A DNA stretch of 49,418 nt from Ophiothrix spiculata (taxonomy: Eukaryota > Echinodermata > Ophiuroidea > Amphilepidida > Ophiotrichidae), in the NCBI GenBank assembly GCA_000969725.1, contig JXSR01S018761.1; one strand, written 5' to 3'. Positions 22,401 to 37,400 of the stretch are shown one piece after another (position 1 is the first letter of the stretch; each line of letters begins with the position of its first letter). The position numbers and the translations under genes are program-made. Below the pieces are notes generated by a model. That model ran no database searches. It was not told where the DNA came from and worked only from the letters and a program-made list of their open reading frames with translations.

Positions 22401-25400
22401 GAACATTCACTCCAGTGTATAATTCTAACTAGTTTATGGTGGATATGAATTTAATAAAAGTATCAGTCTTACGCCACCTTATTTTTTAATTACCTAATAT
22501 TGCTGCTTGCCAAAAAAGGTCAAAATTCTTTACCGAGAGCTCGCGTGGTCTAGCGGAACAGTGCAGGACTCCAAATCACAAGGTCCTGAGTTCCAGCCCT
22601 GCTACGGCCAGCAGGTTATGTCCTTGGGCAAGACATTCAATCTCAATTGCTTCATCAACCCGAGCGATATTGGGGAGCTGTTATGGGGAATATTTCAATC
22701 TAAGTGTAGATTGAGTGTGCACCTGGCCAATAGCACCTCAAATTGATGCAAACTGATTGTTATGATTTTCTGAGAGTCTTTGAAATGAATTTCCCAAGTG
22801 CTAGACCAACAAAGACAAGTGTCAAAACTGAAGGGCCCTGTCAACCTTTCGTTTTTAGAAATGGTTTTTGTTTTCTAACTCAGCAACAGATAATTGAATC
22901 CAAATAAAAGTATATATTTCTAGAAGCGGATTTGTATACTGAACACGATGGTAAGGTCAGTTTTGGACCAAAATGTGTAATTTTGACCCTACGTTTTTGA
23001 CCCAAAATTTTATGGGAAAGCTAACTAAATTTTGCTTCACTGAAATTTCGAACTATTTTACTTTTTGGAATCTAGAAAGCATTATCTAGGTATACATTTC
23101 TCAAATTTTTTATTTTGTTTCTCAGTTTTTTCTGAAAACGAAGGGTTGACAGGGCTCTTAATTTTGTTGACCTTCATTACATAATTATAATAAATTGCAT
23201 AGCTCATCTCCTAACTCAGGCCACGACACTCACTGAATACCCCTCGTACTTACCTCCTATACTGTTTCCCCATGCTAATAATGTCAGCCCTAGTATTTCG
23301 TTGCTTAGTCTGAACTGAATTCCAAACATCTGAAGAAAAAAAATCAGTAAAATTAACTCATTAAATATGTGATTGTTACGTTTTGTGACATTAAGATTTT
23401 TCAATCTTAACATATGGCTGTTTTGCCTACACCAACTATATGTTGTGATAAATATACAAAGCCATGTTTCATTCAACAAAACAAAATCGACAAACAAGGA
23501 TAGTTTTAAACATATTCATCAGAAAATATTCTTTCAAACTTCCTTAATAGGGGTGGAAGAGTTTGCAATAAAATTGCTAAATTTACCTAAATTAGGTGTA
23601 CTTAGTATTTGGGGGAATTATTGATGGGTGGATAAATGAGCCAAAACAAGTAGAGTGACAGCCAAATTATCAATTTTTTTTGACAGCCCCCACCCCTGGC
23701 TTTCTTATATCTGGGTCTATTATCAATTTTATTTTATACAAAAAAGAATACTCTCATACACATATGTGAAAACAAATGAAAACATTTACTTACTTGTAAT
23801 AAATTAACTATTTCATTGGCGATACTATATATCCATAAAACGGATACAATAAATGCTAAATATGCAAATAACTGTAACAGAAAACAAAACAAAAAAATAT
23901 ATTATTGTGATGAGTTGAAGTTTTAAAACAAATGATTATACATGCATATATCATTCTTTTATGCCTACACACGGTGAGACACCAGAGACCTACTAAGTTC
24001 AAATCGCATCAAAAACTGTCGTGTTTTTTAGGCAAAAAGGAATTAGTAAGGCAGGCCTACTTGGTATCAAGAGTTACCATGATTCCTTGTCAATTACAGA
24101 ATCACAATTTTTTCCACACTCATTGAATGAATTTAAAGGAGCATGGTACATTTTAATTGTTTTCTTTTAAGTTTGGTATACACTTATCTATCTATGTAAG
24201 ATCAACTCTTTTCTATCTAAGTAGAAAGATTAAGATATCATTAACACACGTTGAAAATTTCATTTGATTATTTGTTTTCAAGTTACAAGCTTTTAATAAT
24301 CTCCATGACAGACTACTGTGTTGTAATTATTATTGAGGCAATGACAGTAATTTGAGAATGACGAACTTACTCATTTTAATCAAGAATGCAAACACAGTTG
24401 CAAGAAAAGTTTACGTAACACACCAAGGATTCCTAATAGCTAAAAAAACATGATAAAAATTTTGCTGGGTTACCTTGGAGATGAGACTGTGGGGCATTTT
24501 GCAAAAGTGGATGATGAAAATTCAACTATTAAAGGGCAAAAATTAAGGATAAACTATAATAAAATCCTTGTTTAAAGTTTTTGTACTTTGAAAACTTTTG
24601 TTCATGCATGTGTGTGTACATCATATGTGACCTACCATATCGAAATGTACCTTCTTAAGGTCGGCATAGTAAACTACAAGATACGGGCCATTGAAGCTGA
24701 GCATAGTCAAAAATCACGTCAAAGGTCAAATTTCTAATTTCATCAGAAACGTTACATTTGAAGTTATATTATTCAGGTTCCAACACCAAAAACATAAGAA
24801 AAATGTGTTAAAAACCAAGAAAAAAATCCTCTCTTCATTCAATATTTTTTTTTAATTCTATCTTTATTCTGGCACACTCTTTCAATACAAATGTACTGGT
24901 CTCCTAAGAGGTCCAGAGAAAAATTACTTACATATTATATAATTTATAATTACAAAGAATGATATTTACAAAACCTCAGTACAAAAACTTTAAATTTGAT
25001 TTTCTCAGAACTATACTTTTCCGAATCAGCCCGATGCCTAATACCAATTTGGATGTAACTTTGTGATAGAACATCCAATAACCAAAGGCAAAGTGCCATT
25101 TCAAAGTTTAAAATATAATCTTTCAGATGAGACCAAAAAAATCTTTGATTTTGGGACCCTCAAGGTACCTTTCGATATGGCAGGTAACATAATATGTAAC
25201 ACCCACATCCCCCCCCCCGTAGCAAGATCTATGCACAACATATATTTAGAGGGAATATACCAGACTCTGCGCCATTTTTATTCCAGCATGGGATCAAATT
25301 GGGGGTATTAGGATTTCTGCCGATAATACAGCATATCTTGTCGTTGTGTACAAATCACGCACACACTCTTTGCGTACAGTTTGGCGCATCATTTACATAA

Positions 25401-28400
25401 AGTATCATTTGTGTGGTTTGTCTGTACGTGCAACCAAATCTCTGTGTCCGATTTTGATGGGAACCAAGTGTACCTGAATACCCTCAGTTTTTGCTCCTTG
25501 GCTGACGATGCCATTACACGGATTGATAGGCCTACACGGAGTCTGGTTTCTCCATCGATGCACAATCACTAGCAAACCATGGCCGTACAACAATCAGGTT
25601 GGTTTAGAACACTATTCATACACTCCGCGTGCCACCTAGCCAATCAGAACGCAAGAATATAAAGTTTTTGTCGGCTGATTATTTTTTTAGTTTACTGAAG
25701 TTTTGGATTTTGATGGTCATAATAAAGGCCTTATTTCTTTTCACAAAAGATACAATATTATTTTTCTGTCGTATATGAATTAGATTAATAAATTTGCATT
25801 CCATTATGCTCGTAAAATGAGACAAACTTGCGGTAAAATTTGATTGCTGTCCAATGCACTCGGGCCCTACGGGCCTCGTGAATTGGACGCATCAAAACTG
25901 ACCGCGCATGCATTGATTTTGTCTTATTTCACTTGTGTATGAAATGCGCATTTATTAATCTATAATAAATCAACTTATTTATTTTTACAGTTCATTACTT
26001 ACACAATGATAAACTGGTGGTTTATCTCTTTTTGATGTGCATAAAGTGAGGATAGCAAGTAGAACACACACTGGTAGGATTATTTCACACAGGTACAAAT
26101 TGTCTGCAATCTGTAACATAAATGCTGAAAAACAAGAAAGGAGTGTCAGAAATCTGGTAAAATATGTATTATGATTTTCTGTGGCCATTTCAACAAAATT
26201 AATAGGGCAAAAATAATCATCTGACTGGATGTTTAGTCATAAAAGATAAATTTAAATATAACAAGACAACGCAAAACAGCAATTCCAAAGTAATGATTAT
26301 GACCAACACTTTTAAATGGCTTATTAATAACCTAGTATATGGAGATATACATGTTTTTGACAATAGTGCTCACTGGTCAGTGGTTGAGTCAATTAGACAT
26401 GTAGGTGTTTGAAAAATATAATAAATTGCCAAATCCTAAACAAAGATCATGTAATGTTTTGTATCATTTGTGACATTGCACAGAAATATTTTTGCTCTAA
26501 ATGATTTAAAAAGGAAAAATCAACATAACATAACATAGCAAACAAAATTTATAACGCGGCAATTCCAAAAAAGATCATAGCGCAAGATAAAAAGCATGAA
26601 TATTACTGCGATGGAAGAAGATACGTTGACATGTTAGTGAATTTTGTATTGCTGTTTACACAGATAACGGGTAACACATTTACAAATAATTTATAACAGT
26701 AAAATTATTATAATAACAGTGGTAGGAAATTCTGGGAAAATTATTTTGTTTGGTAGCGTTTGTGACATTTGTGTGCAACTTTTTGGTAGATTGTAACATT
26801 TTTGAATTCAAACATGTGCTCATTCATGCAAAGATAGAAAAACACAATTTCTGTTTGGAAAATACGTTTAATGTACCAATTAAGAGACAAATATACACGA
26901 CTGAAAAACCTGCTTAAATGGTTGTATAAAAAGCTATTTTTTTTTGTTTGAAGTCAAAAAAGTTTCATTTTCTATGGAATGAGCCAAAAGACAATGTTGT
27001 CCAAAAAAAATCCAACAGTAGCAAAGTAACGCAACTATGACAACATGACTCACCATACTAAAACAAGACAGGTTAGCACAAAGGCAAGATAAGACAGGAC
27101 AAAAAAGACAACCCTACAAAAACAGCCTAGATATATAGACAAAACACAGTGTAAATCAATGTACAGGCTCAGAAAGAAGGGATATTGTTCTAAAATATAC
27201 ACAGCATTATAATTTCTTGAGCTACTACATTTTAAACAGAGACAATAAAGAGAACAAAAGAACAACGGTACGCAGACTCAAGTCAGTACAGGTCAGTTCA
27301 TTGCTTAAAAAACATGTCAATTAATTGAGGACTTGATAGAAATTTTTAAAGTCTGGATCCCGTTTACAATAAAAAAATAAGTAAGGACAGGGGACCTGTC
27401 TCCCTGATTTGTAATTTTACTCTGTATGGCGGTCTATATAAGCTCCATTCCACACCAAGCATCATTTCAGGTTCTTTGGCAACCTCTAGGGAACCTTAAT
27501 CAGCCCACATACAATTAATACAATACAAAATTAAACTAAAAAGACACACATTTCAGGTTCTTCTGCAACCTCTAGAGAACCTTAATCAGCCCACATACAA
27601 TACAATACAAAATTGGTAAATTAAAAAATCAGAAAATGTTCAGAGGCGATACATGCACAAAAGTTATTAATATGATTGTTGAAACAGATTTCCACAAATT
27701 ACTTGCAACTTTCTGTATAAAGGAATTTCAAGCATACTAGACCTTGACACTACCGGGGATTCAAACTTAGGACATTTTGACCCGTAAGTGAGCACCTACC
27801 ATTTTTGAAGCTTTTCAATCTAAACAAAAAATTTAATTCCATAAAGACCTATATTGCAATACTAAAATAATAGCTAATGAATATTAAGAAAAGGCTTCTA
27901 AATATAGAAAAAATAGGTTCTTTATAGATTATGTATGATAATAAAAACTACGCTTTTTTAATTATAAAATAACTTACCTCAAAACAAATATCAAAATGCC
28001 TACAATAAATTTAGCAAAAAAGTAAAAATAATTTAGTTTAAATTCCTTTAATGCAACAATTTTTTAATGCAGTTAAATGATATACAAATATTGAATGCCT
28101 GAGAGTGCAATAGTATACAAATATTTAATGCCTAAGAGTGCAATAGTACAAAATATATCATGAGGTCAAATTTGGACTTTTCTATTTCACGAGGCGTAGC
28201 CGAGTGAAATGGATCAGTCCAAATTTGACCGAATGATATATTTTGTACTATTGCACGTGCATAGGCATTCAATATTTGTTTTATATCATGATATCACAGA
28301 GGTTTGTTTCATGCCGTGCAATAGAACAAACTATTGCACGGCTCAAATCACTGTAATCATGATATAATATAAGATATATCATGAGGTCAAATTTGGACTT

Positions 28401-31400
28401 TTCTATTTCACGAGTAGTGCAAACTATTGCCTGGCTCAAATCACTGTAATCATGATGATATAAAATGCACTAGTAAGTTTGTTGATGGCAAGTTATGACT
28501 GTCAAACACACTGGATAATTTTAACTCTTAGCCTGGCATCAATATGTCGGGTTGGCTCAGTTCCAGAACAAAAATCCACATGAGCAGTTGATTATCCTTT
28601 GGTTTGTGACTCTATTTTTGATACCAATAAACAGAATGCTGTGCCAATTATAAATTCCAACAAATTTAGCAGTATACATTTTTGTTTTTTAAGAGCAGAC
28701 ATCTAGGACATATGTTTACATATGGGATTTTTGCAACAACTGTTTTGAAAAAAAAAAAAAAAAAGCAACTGCAAATTATATGCAACTTTATGAGGAAAGT
28801 GCTGTTGTTGGTAATTTTAGTGAATTTTTGGTAATTTTAAACAAATTTTTAGAATCATGTCAGGTAATGATCCCGGTTAAACACTAAAGTATACATATGA
28901 GACGATACACAAAAATGAAAAAATAACACCACTGATATCAAGTAACCATGGCATTTCGCCAAAGCAATCCAGCCTTGCTTTTATTGCGGAATAATTATGA
29001 CGCACATCAGCTTTTGAGAACTTTTGTTCACAACGCATTTAAAACAACAAACCAATGACAAATACTGCGATCTTGTGTCTAGTCATGTTAGTACAATAAC
29101 TGCATTACACTCAACATGGTTCACCAGTGCTCTAAGTGTTAACCAAGAAAACCAAATTCATCTCCACAGTCGTCATTGTGATGATCATTATATAGGGCAT
29201 CAATTTCTCCTTGTCCAAACATTTCAAAATCACTCTCTTTATCACTATTTGCAACAATTTTCCAACCTTTTTGATATATCAAAATGTTTGTTTGTTTGTT
29301 TTTTATTAGGCATTGTCAACAAGAAAATAACATAAGCATAGCAATAGAAAAAATACACAAATTACATGAATTACAGAACCTGCTGTAACACCACTCAAGG
29401 GTGGGAATACACTGACACCAAAGCTGACAAAACCAGGATAACCCATTAAGCCTACCAGTAAAAGGACGCTTATTTCCAATGGGGTCCCAATTAACGAAAG
29501 CAGAGGCTGTGAATGAAATGCAGGAAAATAAGAACAAAATTAAAAAATGACACAAATTAAAGCAGATAAATGGACCAAATAAGCCTATACAGTAAATTCA
29601 CCCCTTTCTTGGTTCAAAGTGACATTAGCAAGATGTTTTTTCACACTTAGTTTGAAGGCGTATTTAGTTGGGATGTGTTTGATGTTTGGTGGCAGTGCAT
29701 TCCAATCCTGAATGGCGTTGTAGTAAAAGGAGGTTGAAGCTATGCCCTTTACTGATGGAACAAAGAAATTAGAATCTCTGGATCGAGTCCGATGAGTATG
29801 TATACTGGATGTTCTTTTAAAGTTCTGACTGAGATAAGAAGCACCTTTGGAATGGTAAATATTAAAGGCATAATTCAACCGCAATTGCTTAACTCGGTCA
29901 CTAATGTTGAGAAAGTTCAAGAGATTGAGCTCTGTTTGACCGATATGATCTCTGGCAGACAATTCTAAAATGAAACGACTGATCTCTTATTTTGAGTAAT
30001 TTGGAGTTTTTGCTTGTACTTTTTACTTAGATTGCAAAACCAGGAGTTGCAACAGTATTCTCTATCATGATTTTACAATTATGGTTAACTTAACATTTGA
30101 CCCTCGTAATCACGTGACTCACCATCCGTTACAGCCAAACAAAACGCTGGTCCCGTGATAATTTGTAATATATTAAGTAGTTTATTCCAACCATTTTTGT
30201 CCTCGTCATAATCGACTATAGGTACTGTTAGTTGTAATGAAAGCTGTATTGGTAACTGCAACAACAAGAGTACAGAGACTTGTGTAAGACATAAACGTCA
30301 AGAAAATATTGCATTCAAATTACTTTTCCACTTCATGTGGATACTATACTATACTATAATACTAAAAGGCTTTTATAGAGCGCTATTACAAATAAGAACA
30401 TAGCGCTGTACACAAAGAGCAATAAAACAAAAACCAAGCAAAAACAGCAAAAAGCTTGACACAAATTATTTAGAATACAAATAAGTCTTAAGACTACGTT
30501 TAAATGAAGCAACGTTGTGAGATTGCCTGATTTTAAGAGCAAAGAATTCCAAATGGGAGGAGCTGCATTACTAAATGCAGTATCACCGGCTAGAATTTGA
30601 GATCTATTTACAGTGAGTCTTGGCAAGTCAGAAGACGAGCGGAGATTACATGCAGCCTTCAGGAGGAATATAAACATTGAGAAGTTCAGATAGATACATA
30701 GGCGCTTAATTGTTTAGACACTTCAAATCAAATCACATTTGGGGCTAAATGCATGGACTGTAGATCCACATCAACGCCGCATCTTGGTATCCACTTTGCA
30801 ATGAGATTGCATCTACACGGGTATCTGGATCTGCCAATGGTGTGCTATGCATAGAGATTTGGATCTTACATCAGGATCTTGAAGATGATATCAAGAGAAA
30901 TGTGGTCTAGATAGAGGAACAATTAAAAAGCAAAAATTTGTATACATACCTTAAAAATTTCATAAAACTTTCCAAATATGGATTTATTTTTCCAGTTCTC
31001 TGAGTCTATAGGGTTTACCCCTTTGCAGCATTCAGTTAAGGCACTATGTTCCGTCTGTTCACCTATTCTTGGTCTAGCAAAGCCTAGGAGCGGTGTGAAA
31101 ATGTCATCTGTAAGGAGAGAAAAAATTAAATTAAGTTTGCATTAGTCAATATTATGGGTTATGCTTGAAAGTTTCTAAATTTTCTAAAAACAGTTTTTTA
31201 GGCTTACTTCTAAATAGAAAGCTTCTGTCAGCAACATGTTTGACTTTCTTCAGACCCAATCTTGTCATGAAAGGGATGCTGAGACTTTGTGATGTTTAAC
31301 TGAGATGAAGCATCACTTAATGGCGCTCCGTCTCAGAATGGAACTGATACAGCTGGTTTGTGGTCCCTGTCTATATGTTTTTGGATGATGACACCAATAT

Positions 31401-34400
31401 TTTTCAGGCAATTGAAACCCGATTGAAACTCCTGATCAGAAACCAAAACTTCAAATGTCAAAGAACATGTGAAATCCACCACAAAAGTTTCAAAATCTTG
31501 AAATATTTTTGTTACATACGATATCAAACTTGTCATTTCTTCTAAAAAAACCTGTGGCTAATCTTGTCAGTTGAGTGCAAGTAAGTAATATCTGCAATGG
31601 CTGCCTAATGTTATACCTATTAAACAAGAAAAATCATTCAGAATTTCTCTTCCATATACAAATGGCTATTGAAGAGCCAATTATGTGGAAATCATACAGT
31701 GTGGAATTCAAATTTATGACAAATGACAACTATTGCAGATACGACTTTCTTGCCCTTGCCCTGAAAACCTTTTAAAGACGATCGCGGTGATAAGTTGCTA
31801 CCAGTAGATTTTGTTTATTTTTTGTCAGTTAATAGATACGAGTCTAAACTTCAAAATTCAGAAATAAAAAATGGGGGTCACCGACCTTCTAAGCCCGCTA
31901 TGACGTCATATATGATGACGTCATTTTTCTTTTTAATGAACGATAACTTGAAAACTCGAGCGTTAGATTACCTGGTGTAATTAACTTTTTTTTATCTGTT
32001 CAATGTTATACAACCGAATTTCGACATTTCTGATGATGAAAATTGTTTTTTACATTTTACCCCATGTAATTTCATCTCACGCTATCTTTTTAAAACAGTC
32101 GGTGACCCTATAATTTTTTTCTCGATTTGACATCAATTTGACATTCACAATTGACCAGCAAAATATAAAAAAATTCTACAGGTAGCAAATATGTGAAAAA
32201 TCAACATTTTTTAGTATAGGAAAACCCACGTAAAAAGTTTTATCACTAAAGGTCCGTTGGCTCTAGAGCACTCGTAGCAACTTGTTACTATTTCGCGCTA
32301 TTTTTGGCGCTTACCGGGAAGTCAATGAGTAAAAACCTAGTGCACGCGTTGCGTTTTGCGTATTGGGCGCAATTCTTACGCTCAGATACCACACGCGCGT
32401 TTTGTCAAAATCTTTCCGCCACTGACCAACAAATTCTGTTACACTGCCCTTTTGAATAAACACCGCGATCGTCTTTAAAATGTCATATACCGCCAGGGAC
32501 CATTCCATTTTTACCACAGCCCTATTTTTGTAAACTGGGGGCGTTTTATTTGCTTCCAAGCATTCTCTTGGCGCAGTCAAGCATGACCAGGAAATTTAAT
32601 CGCCTGCTTGTCAATTCTATTACATATACACATTCAATATGACCACTCAACTTGAGCGGTGAAGTGACCTTGACCTAGGCGTTGTCAAATCAAATTTGAC
32701 CTAAAAATCACGATTTTCGATCCATTTGTGTTGTTGCCCCCTACCCATACGTGAGAGTGTTGATCCCATTTGGAACTCAATTTTACACTTAACTAGATTA
32801 CCTATCAGATCTGACAAAAAACAACATAAGTTTCTAGATAGTTTCCTTATAAACGCCTTGTGAGATATGGCTGAATAAAGTTTTTGTGAGGAAATACTTT
32901 AGACCGCGAGTGTATGACTATAATTTTAACTTTAATTTGTATACATCTTTTATAAACGCAACCTACCGTTTATTCCATTATCACCCTGTGGGCCTACATG
33001 TGACACAGAGGGTGCTCTACTCGGTGCTGGTAAACCTACAGCTGCTGCTATTGCTAGTTGGTCCGATGCTTCTAAAACACCTTATAGGAAAATGAGATCA
33101 TATTCAAGGTATGAAACAAGAAATCCTTTAAAAATATTATCTGTAAAACATTTTGGTCTGAGGACTCTAAAACACCTTATAGGAAAACAAGATCATAATT
33201 CAAGTTATGAGACAAGAAATACTTTTTAATAATTATCTGTAAAACATAATTTTGGTCAGAGGCCTCTAAAACACCTTATGGGGAAAATGAGATCATATTC
33301 AAGTTATGAAACAAGAAAACCTTTTAAAAATTATATGCAAAACATTTTGGTCTGAGTTCTCTTGAAAACCTTATGGGGAAAACAAGATCATATTCAAGTT
33401 ATGAAACAAGAAAACCTTTTTAAAAATCTTCTGTAAAACATCATTTTGGTCAGAGGCCTCTAAAACACCTTATGGGAAAATGAGATCATATTCAAGTTAT
33501 GAAACAAGAAATCCTTTTAAAAAATTATCTGTAAAACATCATTTTGGTCAAAGGCTTCTAAAAACATCCAATGAGAAAATAAGATCAAATTCAAGTTATG
33601 AAACAAGAATTTCTTTGAAAACTAACTGCAAAACATTTAAGCTTCTGGAAGAATTGATTATAATAAAATCACCTTCATCATTCATTTATTAGTGCCCAAT
33701 ATTGTGATAGTATGCATCACTTCCAACCATTGAGCAAAAATTTACACAACATTGTAGACAATATGGGCCTTCCAACTATTGTGCAAGAAAATCACACAAG
33801 TTGCTTTAACTGGTATAATTCACAGTCCCGTTCTTGAGGCGACGTGTATTTAAGGGTCAAAAGACACCCTTTTCCAGTGTTGCTGTCACCCAAAGATTAA
33901 TAATTTTTGATAATTGCATGTGCTCTCACCCAAAGACCCAATAAATTCTTATATTTTTTCTCACCGATTGCCAAATTTTGCTCTCCGAACATCAAAAATC
34001 ATGTTCTCACCCAATGATCCCTATTTTTAGACCAATGAGCTCATATTTTTGTATTTTTCTCTCATCGCCAAAAATCATGCTTGCACCCAAATGCCCCAGC
34101 CTGTCTGAGCGTGGGCCTTACACCCGTATCCATTTCATATTTGACAGCCCCCAAAGGGTTATTCTCTTCTACAATAGTTGGGTGCATGGGGATATAGTCT
34201 ACAGCATTGTGTAAACTTTTACACATCTTTTTACTGGGAACAAGGCTTGAACTCATGCAAGGAGAGGTATTAGATCAGAAAAAACAATCTACACCAAGTT
34301 TATCAGTATCAAACACACCCAACCCACACACTCCCTCATCCCAACACACTTTTCCACACTCTAATGACAGACAATCTACCCCTAAAAATCTACCAAACCA

Positions 34401-37400
34401 TCCTGACACTCTTGCCATGCTTACTCACATACCCACATGCAACCCTTCAATACCAACTAAGCATACCACAATAAGATTATTGCAAAATAACCCAGCATTA
34501 TTAGGATATTAGCTATCACCACACCTTTTACAGGATGATTAGTACTGCCTGGCGGTAAAAAAGCGCCCCCTGGAGTATTGATTGGACGACTGGAATCGTT
34601 GATTGATGCATAAGATGATGAGGCACCATCGTCTGTAGCTACACTATCAGCTAATGCTGTAAAACAATGACAGAGACTATGATGAAAACTACCACACAAA
34701 GTAACTATTGAGACTGGCTGAAGAATAGGTATGACAAGTTTATGAATATTTATGAGGTATAAAATGCTTTATTTCCATTCTGTACTCTAGCACCAAACAC
34801 AGGATTACTACTTGTATACTTTTAACCCTCAGTTTTTCAAATTCTTCTGTTACTAGACCATTTCTTCAAATAGGAGGGATGAGGGATGAAAAAACACATT
34901 TTCACTACGGTTTAAACCCAAGACCAACCCATTTCCCAGATCAAAAGACAACCATAGGAAGTTACCATTGAGTTGCTTCAAAACAATTTGGTCCCTGCAT
35001 CATTTTTGAGTAGTGCTTTGAATCTGGTAATCACTATCCATTCATTTTGAATATCAATTTCTGTAATTAGATTATTTACCACTTTCACTTAGTAACCTCT
35101 GATAACAAGTCAATTAGCATTATTGACGTTATTGAACTTAATCATTTAGGGAAAACCTTTGTAGTCAGTTCAGTCAGTGGAAAGTTGGCCTTGCACAAAA
35201 CACAATGGGGCGTTTTATGATGTATTTAATATATTAATCATCAGATTATCCACATCGGTAGATAATATGCACTTCCCGTTTTTTTTTCAAAAAAACTCAG
35301 ATAACCCGCGGATTATAGGCAGAAATTACAATATGTGCATCATAGAAGGCAGCTGCCATCAGGGCTGCATGAAACAAGCTTTTGCATGCAAATTCCATTT
35401 TTCCAAATCCCATTTCAAAAAAGGGTGTTGTTTGAGTACAAAATGAAAGACAGAAATTATATCTCTTCCTTCCATCCCATGGGGTATCATCTGTTAGAAC
35501 TTCAACCAAATAGAAGCTTTCTCAGCATTATATACACATATTGTGCACAAATATGTCAATTCATACACTTTGCATAAGTATGCACTGAAATTGTCAATCT
35601 AATTTGAAATTTGGTAATGTTTGCACATTCATTAATCTTGATAATTGTACGCATATGCATTTGCTGGCGCGGGTATGGCAAGTTTTGTTCTAAAGGAAAG
35701 TTGAAATTAAATTACAATGATTAACATGAAACGATGGATGGTATTTAGTTTTATGGTTTTAGAAATAACAAACAAATTTTTAATTCCTATCATTTGGAAC
35801 TCAGGAAATTGTACAAAAATAATGCACCTTGTGCTGAAGTCATAGTGCGTTAAAGTCAATCTTTTTTTCAATTTTTACTCATCAACGCTTGTTGTCAAGT
35901 AGTACTCTGCGCCGTACACGACCCACTGCAAGTCACGCAGTTGGATGTGATTGTTTGTTACCACGATCGTCATGCGAAGTTCTTGTCACTAGGGAAAATT
36001 GACCAGTCATAACAATAGTCATGCCCCCAGCTTTGTTAGAATTACGTGTATGCAAAGACTGCCTAGAAGCTCGATTGTTTGAATAATTTTGGATGCGACT
36101 TTCAGGGATGCTCATTTTGCAGATTGACTGTATTGTTTGTTGTACAATTTCACCCTCATCAAGCATGGGCCAAATTATATATCTTTTTGAGCTACCAAGT
36201 ATTTTGTGTAACAAGCTCAAATGTTTTCAGCCTAATACACAATTATTAATATCTAAGTACAGAACAAAAACTGTTCTTTATTCAGACACATGTAAGGTGA
36301 GAATATTATACATATTTAATGAGCCTATCTACATGTGAGCACAGATCCAGATCAATCTGTATCTCAGTAAACCACTTTACATCTGAATCTGCCCAGGGGG
36401 TTGCGGGTTGATGTGCATTCAATGCAGATAGCTCCAGTATCACAGATGACCAGCAAACTTATGAAAAATCATGTAAATAGTATGGATATGAATGCATGCC
36501 ATGCAAACTTCAAATAGGAATTCCATAGGCCAAAATGACAAAGATGCAAACTTTTTATACAACAAGATGTGATATGATTAATAGCCAACAACCTTTTATG
36601 CAGTACATGATCTATGATGAGAGATACTGCAAAATTTTGGATGAAAGTTTTATGATTAAAGTTATGGTGAGATAAAAGGGGGTGATATATGGCATAAGTG
36701 AAGTATGCTTGGTTTTAATGGGGACATACACTCAGGTTTTGAAACAAGGGGTAAAGTGCAAATTTGCTAGTGCTGGTTGGTAAAATGCTCTTGGTTCAAA
36801 AGTTTTAAAAAAATGTACTGATACAAAAAAAAAAGAAAAAAAAAAGGCCAGCAATTTTTTCTAACTCCTGGTTGAATGACCTTTATATTAAAGCATGGAC
36901 ATTCTATGACCATTGTCCTGTAAGGCTCGTGGTGAAACCCTCTCATTTTAGAAAAGCCTTAGGCTGAAAACATAGTCGGCCTCAAAACAAAATTTTTGCT
37001 ACCAAACATTTTGTCGTGACGTCACCAAATATTTGCCATCAAATTTAAAGTATGAACCAGTAACAAACATTTGGTGCAATGTATATGGGAATTCAATACA
37101 TGTGCAATCTAGCGCGAAATTTTATTTGGTCTCAACTCGGTGTTGAAGTTATCTTATTTGGAGTCACTCATCATTTTGATGGCACAACAAATTTTTCGCA
37201 GCGAAAATTTTATTTGGAGGCCGACTATATTTTCACCCTTAGCTCTGTGAGTCTGCATCTGGTAATAAAAATACCAAAGTCTATTTGTTACATGGACTGA
37301 AGATGGACTTGTAGTTCGAAAGCTACCTTTTTATTAAATTCCATAAATCTGACCTGTTATATCTGTTGTATCATTTCAAATTCTCATGGAATCTCTACTG

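Noticed and set aside
25063-25311. 82-codon frame with KVPFQSLKYNLSDETKK
   Set aside because: It lies within and just past a MITE (24628-25190) whose second copy at 42972 does not keep this frame.
34207-34512. 101-codon plus-strand frame rich in Pro, Thr, Ser and His
   Set aside because: The frame arises from a C- and A-rich strand bias next to an SLC8B1 exon on the other strand; there is no family signal.
35933-36220. 95-codon minus-strand open frame as a gene
   Set aside because: No domain, no splice context and no second copy. Length is within what chance gives in an intron of this size.
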